A stretch of DNA of 64,000 nucleotides from Thermocatellispora tengchongensis (GCF_014202315.1 NZ_JACHGN010000006.1:62001-126000), one strand, 5' to 3'; positions 24,792 through 36,850 are shown, counted from the first letter of the stretch. Notes: generated by a model from the letters alone, not told the origin. Numbers and translations: made by a program.

Positions 24792-26594
24792 GTGACCAAG
24801 ACGTCCCCCCTGCGCAGGCTGTTCGCCCCCCTGCTCGCCATGTCCGCCGCCGCGCTGCTGACCGCCTGCTCCGGCCCGGTCGCGCCCGCGGCCGGGGGCG
24901 AGAACGGCGGCACCAGCGGCGCCGTGCCCCGCGGCGGCACGCTCCGCATCGCCTCGCTGCAGTCCGACCTCGACGCGCTCGACCCGCTCACCGGCTACAG
25001 CACCGACTCCTGGCAGATCATCCGGGCGCTCACCCGCCAGCTCGTCACCTACCCGGGCAGCAGGACCGACATCAAGGACGACACCGAGCTGGTGCCCGAC
25101 CTGGCCGAGTCGTGGGACGTCAGCGACGACGGCAGGACCTACACCTTCCACCTGCGCGACAACATCAGGTACTCCGGCTCCTCCACCCGGGAGATCGTGG
25201 CGGCCGACTTCGTCTACGCGATCAAGCGGTTCTGCGACCCGAACAAGCAGGTGGCCGCGATCAACTACTTCGAGCTGGCCTTCTCCGGCTTCAGCGAGTA
25301 CTGCGAGAAGTTCGCCAAGGTGCCCCCGGGCGACCCGGCGAAGTCGAAGGCGTTCATCGACGGCCACGACATCTCCGGCGTCTCCGCGCCCGACGACAAG
25401 ACGCTGGTGCTGAAGTCGGACACCAAGAACTACGACTTCCTCGCCATCCTGTCGATGAACTTCGTCTCGCCGCTGCCGGAGGAGGTCGTCTCCAAGTACG
25501 TCGGCGACTCACTGGAGTTCCGCGAGAACTACCCCTCCAGCGGGCCCTACCAGATCGAGTCCTACGAGCCGGGCCGCAGCCTGGTGCTGAAGAAGGTGCC
25601 CGGATACGACCACGCGGGCGACCCGGCGCGCAAGGCGTACGTGGACCGGATCGAGGTGGACTTCACCGCCAACAGCGAGGACGCCGTCGTCCAGAAGATC
25701 CAGTCCGGCGACGCCGACCTGTCCCTCTACCTGGACGTGCCGCCGCTGTCCACGATCCAGCAGTACCAGGCGCGAAACAGCCCCAACCTGCACGCCTCCG
25801 ACAGCGGCGCGGCCAACTTCATCACCTTCAACGCGCGTCCCGGCGTGACCTCGCCGGGGGCGGAGGCGCTGCGCGAGCTGAAGGTACGCCAGGCGCTGGC
25901 GTACGCGGTGAACAAGGCCAACCTGGTGCAGGCGCAGGGCGGCGCCATCGCGGCCAAGCCGCTCGGCCAGATCATCACCTCCACGATCCTCGGCCACGAG
26001 CCCTTCGACCCCTATCCCACCCCGGGCAACGCCGGCGACCCCGCCAAGGCCAGGCGGCTGCTCGCCGAGGCCGGTCACCCGGACGGGCTGAAGCTCGACG
26101 CCGTCTACCGGGTCAACGCGCAGTTCGAGACGATCGCGGTCACCCTCAAGGAGGACCTGGCCAGGGCCGGGATCGAGCTGAACCTGATCCCCGTCCCGGT
26201 CGCCCAGTTCAGCGCGTACCTGCAGGACCCCAAGAGCCGCTGGGACGTGTCCCTGAGCAGCTCCTTCGCGCCCGACTGGCAGGGGCCGAGCACCCGGATG
26301 CTGCTCGGGGGCTGGCTCAACTCCGACGCCGCCCCCTGCGGCACCGGCAACGTCCACGCGATCTGCTACGACAACCCGGAGCTGAACAAGCTGGCGGCGC
26401 AGGCGTTCTCCTCCGACGACCCCGCGCCCATCTGGGCGAAGGCCGACAAGCTGGTCTCGGCCGACCTGCCGTGGATCCCGCTGTTCGAAAAGCGCAAGGT
26501 CGCGATCACCTCCGACCGGGTGCGCAACTGGACCTGGTCGTCGCTGGCGACCCAGGCCGACATCACCAACATCGCCGTCAGCCCGGCGGACTGA
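24792..26594 (+). CDS. ABC importer substrate-binding lipoprotein, family 5 (second importer)
   Basis: 600 residues with a lipobox ALLTAC (Cys26). SBP_bac_5 features include LVPDLAESWDVSDDGRTYTFHLRDNIRYSG, SSGPYQIESYEPGRSLVLKKVPGYDH and LKVRQALAYAVNKANLV. It is clearly distinct from the first binding protein in the window, so the two importers probably recognise different ligands. GTG 24792 follows GAAAGAGAA. It starts the second importer set, 49 bases after the first. Confidence 0.92.
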   Translation: MTKTSPLRRLFAPLLAMSAAALLTACSGPVAPAAGGENGGTSGAVPRGGTLRIASLQSDLDALDPLTGYSTDSWQIIRALTRQLVTYPGSRTDIKDDTELVPDLAESWDVSDDGRTYTFHLRDNIRYSGSSTREIVAADFVYAIKRFCDPNKQVAAINYFELAFSGFSEYCEKFAKVPPGDPAKSKAFIDGHDISGVSAPDDKTLVLKSDTKNYDFLAILSMNFVSPLPEEVVSKYVGDSLEFRENYPSSGPYQIESYEPGRSLVLKKVPGYDHAGDPARKAYVDRIEVDFTANSEDAVVQKIQSGDADLSLYLDVPPLSTIQQYQARNSPNLHASDSGAANFITFNARPGVTSPGAEALRELKVRQALAYAVNKANLVQAQGGAIAAKPLGQIITSTILGHEPFDPYPTPGNAGDPAKARRLLAEAGHPDGLKLDAVYRVNAQFETIAVTLKEDLARAGIELNLIPVPVAQFSAYLQDPKSRWDVSLSSSFAPDWQGPSTRMLLGGWLNSDAAPCGTGNVHAICYDNPELNKLAAQAFSSDDPAPIWAKADKLVSADLPWIPLFEKRKVAITSDRVRNWTWSSLATQADITNIAVSPAD

Positions 26595-26619
26595 GCCGGC
26601 CGGAAGGGAGGCGATCACC

Positions 26620-28236
26620 ATGGCCCTGTTCTCCGTGGAAGACCTGAGCGTGACCTTCCGGCGGCGCGGGCACACCACGACCGCGGTCCGCGGCGTGTCC
26701 TTCGCCGTGGACCCCGGCAGGACGCTGGCGCTGGTCGGCGAGTCGGGCTCCGGCAAGAGCGTCTCGCTGCTGGCCGCGACGGGGCTGCTGCCGGGCCGGG
26801 CCACGGTGCGGGGCGCGGCCCGGTACCGCGGCACGGACCTCACCCGGCTCAGCCCGTCCCGGTTGCGTCGGATCCGGGGCCGGCGCATCGGATTCGTCTT
26901 CCAGGACCCGCTGAGCAACCTGCACCCGCTCAGGACCATCGGCGCCCAGATCGGTGAGGCGATCACCGCGCACGAGCGGGTGGGGCGGGCGGCGCTGCGC
27001 CGCCGCGTGCTCGACCTGCTCGGCGAGGTGGGCATCCGGGACGCAGGGCGCCGGATCGACGACTACCCGAACCACTTCTCCGGCGGGATGCGGCAGCGGG
27101 CCATGATCGCCATGGCCATCGCGCTGAACCCGGACCTGATCGTCGCCGACGAGCCGACGACCGCGCTCGACGTGACCGTGCAGGCGTCGATCCTGAAGCT
27201 GCTGCGACGGCTCCAGGAGTCGCACGGCACAGCGTTGATCTTCGTCAGCCACGACCTGGCCGTGGTCTCCGAGATCGCCGACGACGTGGTCGTGATGCGC
27301 GACGGCGAGGTGGTCGAGACGGCGCCGGTGGAGCGGATCACCACCGATCCTCGGCACGAGTACACCCGCGAGCTGCTGGACGCGGCCCGGCGCGGGGCGG
27401 CGCCCACCCGTGCCCCCGAGGTGCCCGCGCCGCCCGCCGCGGGGAAGGCCCCGCTGCTGCGGGCCACCGCGCTGCACATGACCTATCGCAGGCCCGGCCG
27501 CAAGGGCGCCGTCACCGCGCTCACCGACGTCTCCTTCGACGTGCGCGAAGGAGAGATCGTCGGGCTGGTGGGCGAGTCGGGGTCGGGCAAGTCCACGATC
27601 GGCCGGATCGTGGCCGGCCTGGCCCGGCCCACCGCCGGGTCGGTGGCGCTGCGCGGCGAGGTCTGCAACGAACCGGGCCGGGGGCCCGTCCGGCTCGGCC
27701 GGAGCCTGCGGACCGCCATCCAGGTGGTCTTCCAGGACCCGTACGGCAGCCTGAACCCGCGGCGGACCGTCGCCGCCACGCTCGCCGACCCGTTCGTCGT
27801 CAACACCGATCTGCCCGCCGCCGAGATCCGCGCCCGGGTCGAGGAACTGGTGCGCCGGGTCGAGTTGCCCGCCTCGGTCCTGGGCCGGTATCCCGCCCAG
27901 CTCTCCGGCGGGCAGCGGCAGCGGGTCGCCATCGCCCGCGCCGTCGCCCTGCGGCCCTCGCTGGTCGTGGCCGACGAGCCGGTCTCCGCGCTCGACATCA
28001 CCACCCAGGCGCAGATCGTCGCCCTCATCCGGAGGCTGCGCGCGGAGCTGGGCACGTCCTTCCTGTTCATCTCGCACGACCTCGGGATGGTCGCCGGCCT
28101 GTGCGACCGGGTCGTGGTGCTGAACCGGGGCCGCATCGTGGAGCAGGGGCCGGTCGGCCGGGTGTTCGACGACCCCCGCGACCCCTGCACGCGGGAACTG
28201 CTCGACTCGATCCCCGGGCGGGTGGCCCGTGTCTAG
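26620..28236 (+). CDS. Fused double ATPase of importer 2
   Basis: 538 residues with two ABC domains: GESGSGKS at 40-47 with HFSGGMRQRA and LIVADEPTTALD, and GESGSGKS at 318-325 with QLSGGQRQRV and LVVADEPVSALD. It has the DppD-DppF layout of importer 1 but a different gene order (ATPase before permeases). AAGGGAGG precedes the ATG. The 3' end overlaps the next permease gene by eight bases. Confidence 0.94.
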   Translation: MALFSVEDLSVTFRRRGHTTTAVRGVSFAVDPGRTLALVGESGSGKSVSLLAATGLLPGRATVRGAARYRGTDLTRLSPSRLRRIRGRRIGFVFQDPLSNLHPLRTIGAQIGEAITAHERVGRAALRRRVLDLLGEVGIRDAGRRIDDYPNHFSGGMRQRAMIAMAIALNPDLIVADEPTTALDVTVQASILKLLRRLQESHGTALIFVSHDLAVVSEIADDVVVMRDGEVVETAPVERITTDPRHEYTRELLDAARRGAAPTRAPEVPAPPAAGKAPLLRATALHMTYRRPGRKGAVTALTDVSFDVREGEIVGLVGESGSGKSTIGRIVAGLARPTAGSVALRGEVCNEPGRGPVRLGRSLRTAIQVVFQDPYGSLNPRRTVAATLADPFVVNTDLPAAEIRARVEELVRRVELPASVLGRYPAQLSGGQRQRVAIARAVALRPSLVVADEPVSALDITTQAQIVALIRRLRAELGTSFLFISHDLGMVAGLCDRVVVLNRGRIVEQGPVGRVFDDPRDPCTRELLDSIPGRVARV

Positions 28237-29173
28237 CGCGCCGCCCCTCGAACCCGCGCTCGCCGCGTACGAGGCACCCGGCGCCGCGGGGCGTTTCCTC
28301 ACGGTGCGGGCGATCCTGGCCGAGCGCTCGGCGCGTACCGGGCTGATCCTGGTCGGCCTGGTCGTGCTGGCGGCGCTCCTGGCCCCGGTCGCGGCGGCGC
28401 TCACCGGGCACGGCCCGGACCAGCAGTTCCGGGCCGAGGCGCTGGCCGAGAACGGGCTGCCGGCCGGGCCGAGCGCGCGATTCCTGCTCGGCGCCGACGG
28501 CAACGGCCGCGACGTGCTGATCCGCACACTGTACGGCGCGCGGATCTCGCTGCTGGTCGGCGTGCCCGCGACCACCATCGCCCTGATCATCGGGACCGCC
28601 GTCGGCCTGGTCGCCGGGTTCTTCCCGGGCAGGATCGACCGGCTGCTGTCCCTGGGCACCGACATCGCGCTGTCCTTCCCGTTCGTGGTGACCGCGCTCA
28701 GCCTGGTCGCGCTGAACCGGGGGAGCGACGGGCGGCCGATCGTGGACCCGGTCCTGCTCGTCATCCTGGTGATCTCGCTGTTCGCCTGGACCTACTTCGC
28801 CCGGCTGACGCGCGGGCTCGTCGTCGTGCTGCGCAACCGGCCCTTCGTGGAGGCCGCGTTGTCGATCGGTGTGAGCCGCCCCCGCCTGATCGTGCGGGAG
28901 ATCCTGCCGAACGTGCTCCCGGTGGTGGCGGTGTACTGGGCCGTCCAGCTCCCGGTCAACATCCTGGCCGAGGCGACGCTGTCCTTCCTCGGGGTGGGCG
29001 TCCAGGCGCCCACGGCGAGCTGGGGCAACATGATCGCCGAGGCGCAGCGCACGTCGCTGTACCAGGTGCAGCCGTGGTTCCTGCTCGGGCCGGGCATCGC
29101 CATGTTCGTCACCGTGCTGGGCTTCAACGCGATCGGCTCCGGCATCCGCAACGTCCTCGACCCCCAGGGATAG
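28229..29173 (+). CDS. ABC importer permease, DppC type (importer 2)
   Basis: 314 residues. ARTGLILVGLVVLAALLAPVAAAL, LLGADGNGRDVLIRTLYGARISLLVGV and the loop FVEAALSIGVSRPRLIVREILPNVLPV place it with DppC/OppC permeases. The GTG start lies inside the end of the ATPase gene, indicating translational coupling. It partners with the DppB-type permease that follows. Confidence 0.92.
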   Translation: MSSAPPLEPALAAYEAPGAAGRFLTVRAILAERSARTGLILVGLVVLAALLAPVAAALTGHGPDQQFRAEALAENGLPAGPSARFLLGADGNGRDVLIRTLYGARISLLVGVPATTIALIIGTAVGLVAGFFPGRIDRLLSLGTDIALSFPFVVTALSLVALNRGSDGRPIVDPVLLVILVISLFAWTYFARLTRGLVVVLRNRPFVEAALSIGVSRPRLIVREILPNVLPVVAVYWAVQLPVNILAEATLSFLGVGVQAPTASWGNMIAEAQRTSLYQVQPWFLLGPGIAMFVTVLGFNAIGSGIRNVLDPQG

Positions 29174-29179
29174 CCGGCC

Positions 29180-30169
29180 ATGATCAAGCACATCGCTGCC
29201 CACGCGCTCCGGGCGCTGGCGACCCTGCTGGCCGTACTGGTCATCACGTTCGCGCTGACCCGCATCGCCTACCGCAACCCCGCCGCGGTCCTCGCGCCGC
29301 GCAACGCCACCCAGGAGACGCTGGACGGCATCACCCGCGCGCTGCGTCTCGACGAGCCGTGGTACCTGCAACTGTGGCACTACCTCTACCGGGGCCCGGA
29401 CATCCAGGGCGCGCCGATGGGCCTGTTCAACTGGCCGCCGGCCCTCGGGTACTCCTTCCGGCAGCAGCGGCCGGTCACCGAGCTGATCCTGTCGAAGCTG
29501 CCGGTGACGCTGTCGCTCGCGCTGGGCGCGCTGGTGATCTGGATGACCTTGTCGATCCTGTTCGGCGTGGCGGCGGCCAGGAAGCCGGACTCCCCGCTCG
29601 ACCGGGCGCTGTCGGCGCTCTCCTACGCCGCCCTGTCCGTGCCGGCCTTCCTGACCGGCATCCTGCTGTCGTACTTCCTGTACTTCACGCTCTCGACGTA
29701 CGGCATCAGGTGGTTCCCCGGCAGCGGCTACACCGGCCTCACCGAGGACCCGCTGGAGTGGGCCAGGCACCTCGCGCTGCCCTGGCTGACCATCGCCATC
29801 GCCGAGATCGGCGTCTTCCAGCGCGTGGTGCGGGCCGCCATGCTGGACGTGCTGGGGGCCGACTACATTCGCACCGCGCGCGCCAAGGGCGTGACGGAGC
29901 GCAGGGTCCTGTTCGGGCACGCGCTCAGCGCCGCGCTGAACCCGATCATCACGCTCGGCGGGCTGGAGCTCGCCGCGCTGATGGGCGGGGCCATCGTGAC
30001 CGAGCAGATCTTCGGCCTGGACGGGGTCGGGCGGCTGGCGGTGGAGGCGGCGGCCGGCGGGGACTTCCCGGTCGTCATCGGCACCACGATCCTCGCCGCC
30101 GCGATCTTCGTGATCTCGACCTTCGCCGTGGACGTGATCACCCGCCTGCGCGACCCGGCCGCCGGCTGA
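29180..30169 (+). CDS. ABC importer permease, DppB type (importer 2)
   Basis: 329 residues. The start HALRALATLLAVLVITFALTRIAYRNPAAVL and six membrane segments match DppB-type permeases; the ATPase-contact loop is YIRTARAKGVTERRVLFGHALSAALNP. Compared with most DppB proteins it has a longer first periplasmic loop (about residues 45-95, with LWHYLYRGPDIQGAPMG). It completes importer 2. Confidence 0.92.
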   Translation: MIKHIAAHALRALATLLAVLVITFALTRIAYRNPAAVLAPRNATQETLDGITRALRLDEPWYLQLWHYLYRGPDIQGAPMGLFNWPPALGYSFRQQRPVTELILSKLPVTLSLALGALVIWMTLSILFGVAAARKPDSPLDRALSALSYAALSVPAFLTGILLSYFLYFTLSTYGIRWFPGSGYTGLTEDPLEWARHLALPWLTIAIAEIGVFQRVVRAAMLDVLGADYIRTARAKGVTERRVLFGHALSAALNPIITLGGLELAALMGGAIVTEQIFGLDGVGRLAVEAAAGGDFPVVIGTTILAAAIFVISTFAVDVITRLRDPAAG

Positions 30170-30195
30170 GCACCCCCATTCCCAAGGAGACGACC

Positions 30196-31404
30196 ATGAG
30201 TTTCGACGTGCGCGTGCTGAGCGGCGAGGACGACCTGCTCGCGGCGTCCGCGACGTTCCGCACCGCCCTGCTCGGCCTGCCGCCCCTCCCGCCGGGCACG
30301 GACGTCACCCGGTTCTTCGAGCCGGGGCGTACCCTGGGCGTCTTCGACGGCGCCGAGCCGGCCGGCACCGCCGACTCCTACGCGAGCACCCTCGTCGTGC
30401 CGGGCGGGGCGCGCCTTCCGCACGCCGCCGTCACGCACGTCGGCGTGCTGCCCACGCACACCCGCAGGGGCATCGTGACGGCGCTGATGCGCCGCCAACT
30501 CGCCGACTGCGCCGAACGGGGGGAGGTCGTCGCCACGCTGCGGGCCTCGGAGGCCGTGATCTACGAGCGCTTCGGGTACGGGATCGCCGGCTCGTCCGCG
30601 CGCCGGGAGGTCGCGCGCAGGCAGGCCCGCGTACGCGAGACGGCGCCGCGCGGGGGCCGCGTCCGGCTGCTCGACCCCGCCTCCTCCTGGAAGCCGCTCG
30701 CCCGGATCTACGAGGACGCCGCCGTCTGGACCGGCGCGATCGGCCGGCCCGTCTCCTGGTGGCGGCAGCAGGAGCTGCGCCAGGCCGCCGAGCCCGGCCC
30801 CGCGTACGTCGTCGTGCACGGCGAGGACGGCGCGGAGGACGGGTACGCCCGCTACCACCCGATCGGCACCTCGGAGTGGTTCACCGCCCGCGACCGCACC
30901 ATCGTGGTGGACGACCTGGTCGCCGCCACGCCGCGGGCGTACGCCGGGCTGATCCGGTATCTGCTCGGCCTGGACCTGGTCGACCACATCGTGCTGCCGT
31001 CCACCGCCCCCGACGACCCGCTGCCGCTGCTGCTCACCGACGAGCGCGCCGTCCGCACGGTCGCGGTGCGGGACGAGACCTGGCTGCGGCTCGTGGACGT
31101 GCCCGCCGCCCTCGCCGGACGGACCTACCGGGGGCCGGGCTCGGTGGCCGTGACCGTCACCGACGACCTGCTGCCCGGGAACACCGGCACCTACATGATC
31201 AGCGCCGACGGCGTGGCCAGGACGAAGCGCCCGGCAGACCTGTCGCTGGACGTCGCGACCCTCGCGGCGCTCTACCTGGGCGGCTCCCGCTGGTGGCAGC
31301 ACGCCCGCGCCGGCCGGGTCGCCGTCCACCGCGAGGGCGCCCTGGAGACGGCCGAGGCGCTGTTCCGCACCGACTCCCTGCCGTTCGCCGGCACCGTCTT
31401 CTGA
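30196..31404 (+). CDS. Eis-like GNAT N-acetyltransferase
   Basis: 402 residues. The N-terminal GNAT domain has VTHVGVLPTHTRRGIVTALMRRQLADC, the acetyl-CoA pyrophosphate-binding motif (R/Q-x-x-G-x-G/A replaced by RRGIVT). Residues about 130-280 form the second, degenerate GNAT unit, and the C-terminus is a sterol-carrier-like domain ending in a free carboxyl after FAGTVF, as in Eis. Eis proteins are hexameric and acetylate amines on aminoglycosides, peptides or lysines. AAGGAGA lies before ATG 30196. As the last gene of the importer run, it may acetylate the imported compound or detoxify it; this is inferred. Confidence 0.87.
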   Translation: MSFDVRVLSGEDDLLAASATFRTALLGLPPLPPGTDVTRFFEPGRTLGVFDGAEPAGTADSYASTLVVPGGARLPHAAVTHVGVLPTHTRRGIVTALMRRQLADCAERGEVVATLRASEAVIYERFGYGIAGSSARREVARRQARVRETAPRGGRVRLLDPASSWKPLARIYEDAAVWTGAIGRPVSWWRQQELRQAAEPGPAYVVVHGEDGAEDGYARYHPIGTSEWFTARDRTIVVDDLVAATPRAYAGLIRYLLGLDLVDHIVLPSTAPDDPLPLLLTDERAVRTVAVRDETWLRLVDVPAALAGRTYRGPGSVAVTVTDDLLPGNTGTYMISADGVARTKRPADLSLDVATLAALYLGGSRWWQHARAGRVAVHREGALETAEALFRTDSLPFAGTVF

Positions 31405-31409
31405 CCTTC

Positions 31410-31441
31410 GCGGCCCGCCCCGGATCCCCGGCCTGGGCCGC
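31410..31441. terminator. Possible bidirectional terminator hairpin
   Basis: GCGGCCC and GGGCCGC (7-bp arms) are separated by 18 bases in the short gap between two convergent genes, the Eis-like gene and a TetR gene. No U-run is visible; GC-rich hairpins without it are common in actinomycetes. Confidence 0.4.
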
Positions 31442-31463
31442 CTCCGGTCACTGTCGCGGGGGG

Positions 31464-32622
<1,159 letters not shown>

Positions 32623-32694
32623 CCGCCCCCGGCGCCGGTTCCCGCCTCGGGCGGGAACCGGCCGGCAGGTGGTGGCGCTTCCGCGGCGGGACGC

Positions 32695-33129
32695 TCAGGA
32701 ACGGCCGTCCGGGCGGGGCCACTCGTCGATGCGCTCCGCGAGCGGGAGCCCGGCCGGGGCCTCGACGATGTGGGCCAGGGTGATCTCGCTCAGCAGGGCG
32801 TGCTCGTGGTCGTGCAGCCGGGCCCAGATCTCGGCCAGGGGCGCGGCGGCGCCGGGGAAGTCGCCGGCGGGGGGCTCGACGCCCTCGGTGACCCGGATCA
32901 CGTCGGCCAGTGAGATCTTCTCGGGCGGGCGGGCCAGCCAGTAGCCGCCCTCGGGGCCACGCTGGCTGTGGATGAGGCCGACCCGGCGCAGGTGCAGCAG
33001 GATGTTGTCGCAGAAGCGGCGGGGGATGCGCTGCTCGGTGGCGATCTGCTCGGCGTGCATCAGCCCGCCGGCGGCGGCCAGGGCGACCATGGCGCGCAGG
33101 GCGTACTGGGTGCGGGCGGAGATGCGCAT
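32695..33129 (-). CDS. Rrf2 family transcriptional regulator without iron-sulfur ligands
   Basis: 144 residues. MRISARTQYALRAMVALAAAGGLMHAEQIATEQRIPRRFCDNILLHLRRVGLIHSQRGPEGGYWLARPPEKISLADVIRVTEG is a full Rrf2 winged-helix domain. The usual cluster-binding cysteines after residue 90 are absent and only Cys40 remains, so it is like CymR-type members that sense sulfur metabolites or partner proteins and unlike IscR/NsrR. It lies 168 bases downstream of a TauE/SafE gene on the same strand, which suggests control of sulfur export. Confidence 0.87.
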   Translation of the reverse strand: MRISARTQYALRAMVALAAAGGLMHAEQIATEQRIPRRFCDNILLHLRRVGLIHSQRGPEGGYWLARPPEKISLADVIRVTEGVEPPAGDFPGAAAPLAEIWARLHDHEHALLSEITLAHIVEAPAGLPLAERIDEWPRPDGRS

Positions 33130-33269
33130 CAGGTGTCCCGGAAGCGGGCACTCGACCCCAACGGAAAGGCTCCTGTTCGTCGGCGGGTGCTGGTTCGCGT
33201 CGCCGGACGCCGCCGGCCCGGCTCCCGGGAGAGCGGGACCGGGAAGCCGGGGGTCCGGCGACGTCCTGC

Positions 33270-33294
33270 TCCGGAGGAGAAGTCCTCGTCCGGA
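33270..33294 (-). terminator. Hairpin after the TauE/SafE gene
   Basis: On the minus strand TCCGGA(C)GAGGA pairs with TCCTCCGGA around a short loop, starting four bases after the TauE/SafE stop. It may be a terminator or a processing site between this gene and the Rrf2 gene. Confidence 0.45.
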
Positions 33295-33297
33295 GGG

Positions 33298-34239
33298 TCA
33301 CGCGGCGGGGGTGGGCTCCTCCTCCTCGGTCCGGCGGTTCAGCTCGGCCTCCACGGCCTCCACCGACTCGTGTTCCTTGTCGCGGCGGTACTCGCGCACC
33401 GAGTACGCGATGGCGCCCGCCCAGATGATCGCGATGGCGATGTACGCGATGGCCTGGATGTTGCCGGGGGCGTCGATCCAGTCGCTGCGCAGCAGGGTGC
33501 GGACGTTGGTGATGATGATCACGCCGCCGACCGCGGAGCCCAGGATGCGCGGCGGGATGTGGCGCACCAGCCAGGCGGCGATGGGCGCGGCGATCACGCC
33601 GCCGAGCAGCAGCACGCCGACCCAGGCGAAGTCGATGTTCTCCGAGCCGATGCCGACCAGGAAGCCCACGCTGGCGGCGATGGCGACCAGGAACTCGCTG
33701 GCGTCGATGGAGCCGATCACCTTGCGGGGCGGGATGCGGCCGCTGGCCAGGATCGCCGGGGTGCCCACCGGGCCCCACCCGCCGCCGCCGGTGGCGTCCA
33801 CGAAGCCGGCGACCAGGCCGAGCGGCGCGAGGAACCGCTTGCGCAGCGGCTTGCCCAGCTCGCCGCGCGGGAGCCCGGCGACGGTGAAGCGGATGAGGAT
33901 GTAGACGCCCAGCGCCAGCAGGATGAGCGACATGATCGGGGCGGCGACCTCGGTGGACAGGCTCGACAGGAAGGTGGCCCCGGCGAAGGCGCCGACCGCG
34001 CCCGGGATGCCGATCTTGGCGACGACCTTCCAGTCGACGTTGTTGAAGCGCCAATGGGAGATGCCCGAGGCCAGCGTGGTGCCGATCTCGGCCAGGTGGA
34101 CGGTGGCCGAGGCCGCCGCCGCGTTCGTGCCGACGGCCAGCAGAAGTGTGGTGGAGGTGACGCCATAGGCCATGCCCAGGCTGCCGTCTACAAGCTGGGC
34201 GGCGAAGCCGACCAGGGCGAGCAGGATGAGTGATCGCAC
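33298..34239 (-). CDS. TauE/SafE family sulfite/organosulfur exporter
   Basis: 313 residues with about eight membrane helices. The first repeat begins LILLALVGFAAQLVDGSLGMAYGVTSTTLLLAVG and the second LGLVAGFVDATGGGGWGPVGTPAILASG, the two GxxxDxxxGxG(G)-type motifs of TauE/SafE transporters. The last 30 residues are a charged Glu-rich cytoplasmic tail. Family members export sulfite, sulfoacetate or related anions. GTG 34239 follows GGGAAAGGG. The Rrf2 regulator gene is downstream, and a palindrome overlaps the probable promoter. Confidence 0.88.
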   Translation of the reverse strand: MRSLILLALVGFAAQLVDGSLGMAYGVTSTTLLLAVGTNAAAASATVHLAEIGTTLASGISHWRFNNVDWKVVAKIGIPGAVGAFAGATFLSSLSTEVAAPIMSLILLALGVYILIRFTVAGLPRGELGKPLRKRFLAPLGLVAGFVDATGGGGWGPVGTPAILASGRIPPRKVIGSIDASEFLVAIAASVGFLVGIGSENIDFAWVGVLLLGGVIAAPIAAWLVRHIPPRILGSAVGGVIIITNVRTLLRSDWIDAPGNIQAIAYIAIAIIWAGAIAYSVREYRRDKEHESVEAVEAELNRRTEEEEPTPAA

Positions 34240-34261
34240 CGCATACCCTTTCCCGGGTTTC

Positions 34262-34278
34262 CCTACTATACGCGTAGG
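34262..34278 (-). promoter_or_regulatory. Palindrome over the TauE/SafE promoter, possible Rrf2 site
   Basis: CCTAC-N7-GTAGG overlaps a TATAGT -10-like element (minus strand, 34265-34270) about 25 bases upstream of the start codon. The region is AT-rich. Position and symmetry fit control by the adjacent Rrf2 protein. Confidence 0.55.
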
Positions 34279-34330
34279 AATTATCTAATTACTCCCCAGG
34301 GGCGGTCAAGGGGGAGTTCACCCGGCGTGA

Positions 34331-35965
<1,635 letters not shown>

Positions 35966-35993
35966 CCGCCCTACGGCCCGGCCGGCGGCTCGG

Positions 35994-36800
35994 TCACGGT
36001 CGGCCGGTGCGCCAGTCGCCCGAGTGCAGCGCGCCCGCGGCCTGGGGGCCCATCATCCCCAGGCCGCCGTCCACGAACACGGTGGTCCCGGTGACGTAGG
36101 AGGCGGCGGGGCCGGCGAGGAAGGCCACGACGGCGGCGACCTCGCGCGCGTCACCCGGCCTGGAGATGGGGTAGCCCGGCCTGCTGCCGGTCTGCGGCGG
36201 CAGGTCCTCCTGCCCGGTCATCGGGGTCGCGATCTCGCCCGGCGCCACGGTGTTGACGGTGATGCCGTACTCGGCCAGCTCCAGCGCCAGCACGCGGCTG
36301 AGCATGCGCAGCCCGCCCTTGGCGGCGCAGTACGGGCCCGCGCCCACGCGCGGGTACTCCTCGTGCACGCTGGTGACGTTGACGATGCGCCCGCCCCTGC
36401 CCGAGCCGGCCATGCGCCTGGCGGCGCGCTGCGCGCACAGGAACGCCCCGTCGAGGTCCACCGCCAGCACCGACCGCCAGCGCTCGTAGCCCATCTCCAG
36501 CAGCGGCTCGGCGCTCCCGGTGCCCGCGTTGTTGACCAGGACGCCGAGGCCGCCGAGCTCGTCGGCCAGCTCGTCCACGACCGCCGCCGCCCGTTCCGGG
36601 TCGGTCAGGTCGTGCCTGCGCACCGCCGGCACCTTGCCCAGGTCGCGGACCAGGCCGGCGGTGGTCCGGGCGCCCTCCTCGTCCATGTGGTACGTGATGC
36701 CGATGTCGAACCCCTGCTCGGCCAGGGCCACGGCGGTGGCCTTGCCGATGCCGGAGTCGGCCCCCGTGACCACCGCCACTCGATCGTACGCGTCGCTCAT
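35994..36800 (-). CDS. SDR family oxidoreductase
   Basis: 268 residues. VAVVTGADSGIGKATAVALAEQGFDIGITYHMDEEGA has the TGxxxGIG motif; VNNAGTGS, the catalytic Ser in NVTSVHE and YCAAKGG (Tyr-x3-Lys) are all present, so it is a classical, catalytically intact SDR of the glucose 1-dehydrogenase-like group. ATG 36800 is chosen because AAGGGG precedes it. It lies 50 bases downstream of a radical SAM gene on the same strand and probably shares its transcript. Substrate unknown. Confidence 0.88.
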   Translation of the reverse strand: MSDAYDRVAVVTGADSGIGKATAVALAEQGFDIGITYHMDEEGARTTAGLVRDLGKVPAVRRHDLTDPERAAAVVDELADELGGLGVLVNNAGTGSAEPLLEMGYERWRSVLAVDLDGAFLCAQRAARRMAGSGRGGRIVNVTSVHEEYPRVGAGPYCAAKGGLRMLSRVLALELAEYGITVNTVAPGEIATPMTGQEDLPPQTGSRPGYPISRPGDAREVAAVVAFLAGPAASYVTGTTVFVDGGLGMMGPQAAGALHSGDWRTGRP

Positions 36801-36850
36801 CCCTGGCCCCTTCCAGCCCGGCGGCGGCTCAAACCCTCCGGCCCGCGCCT

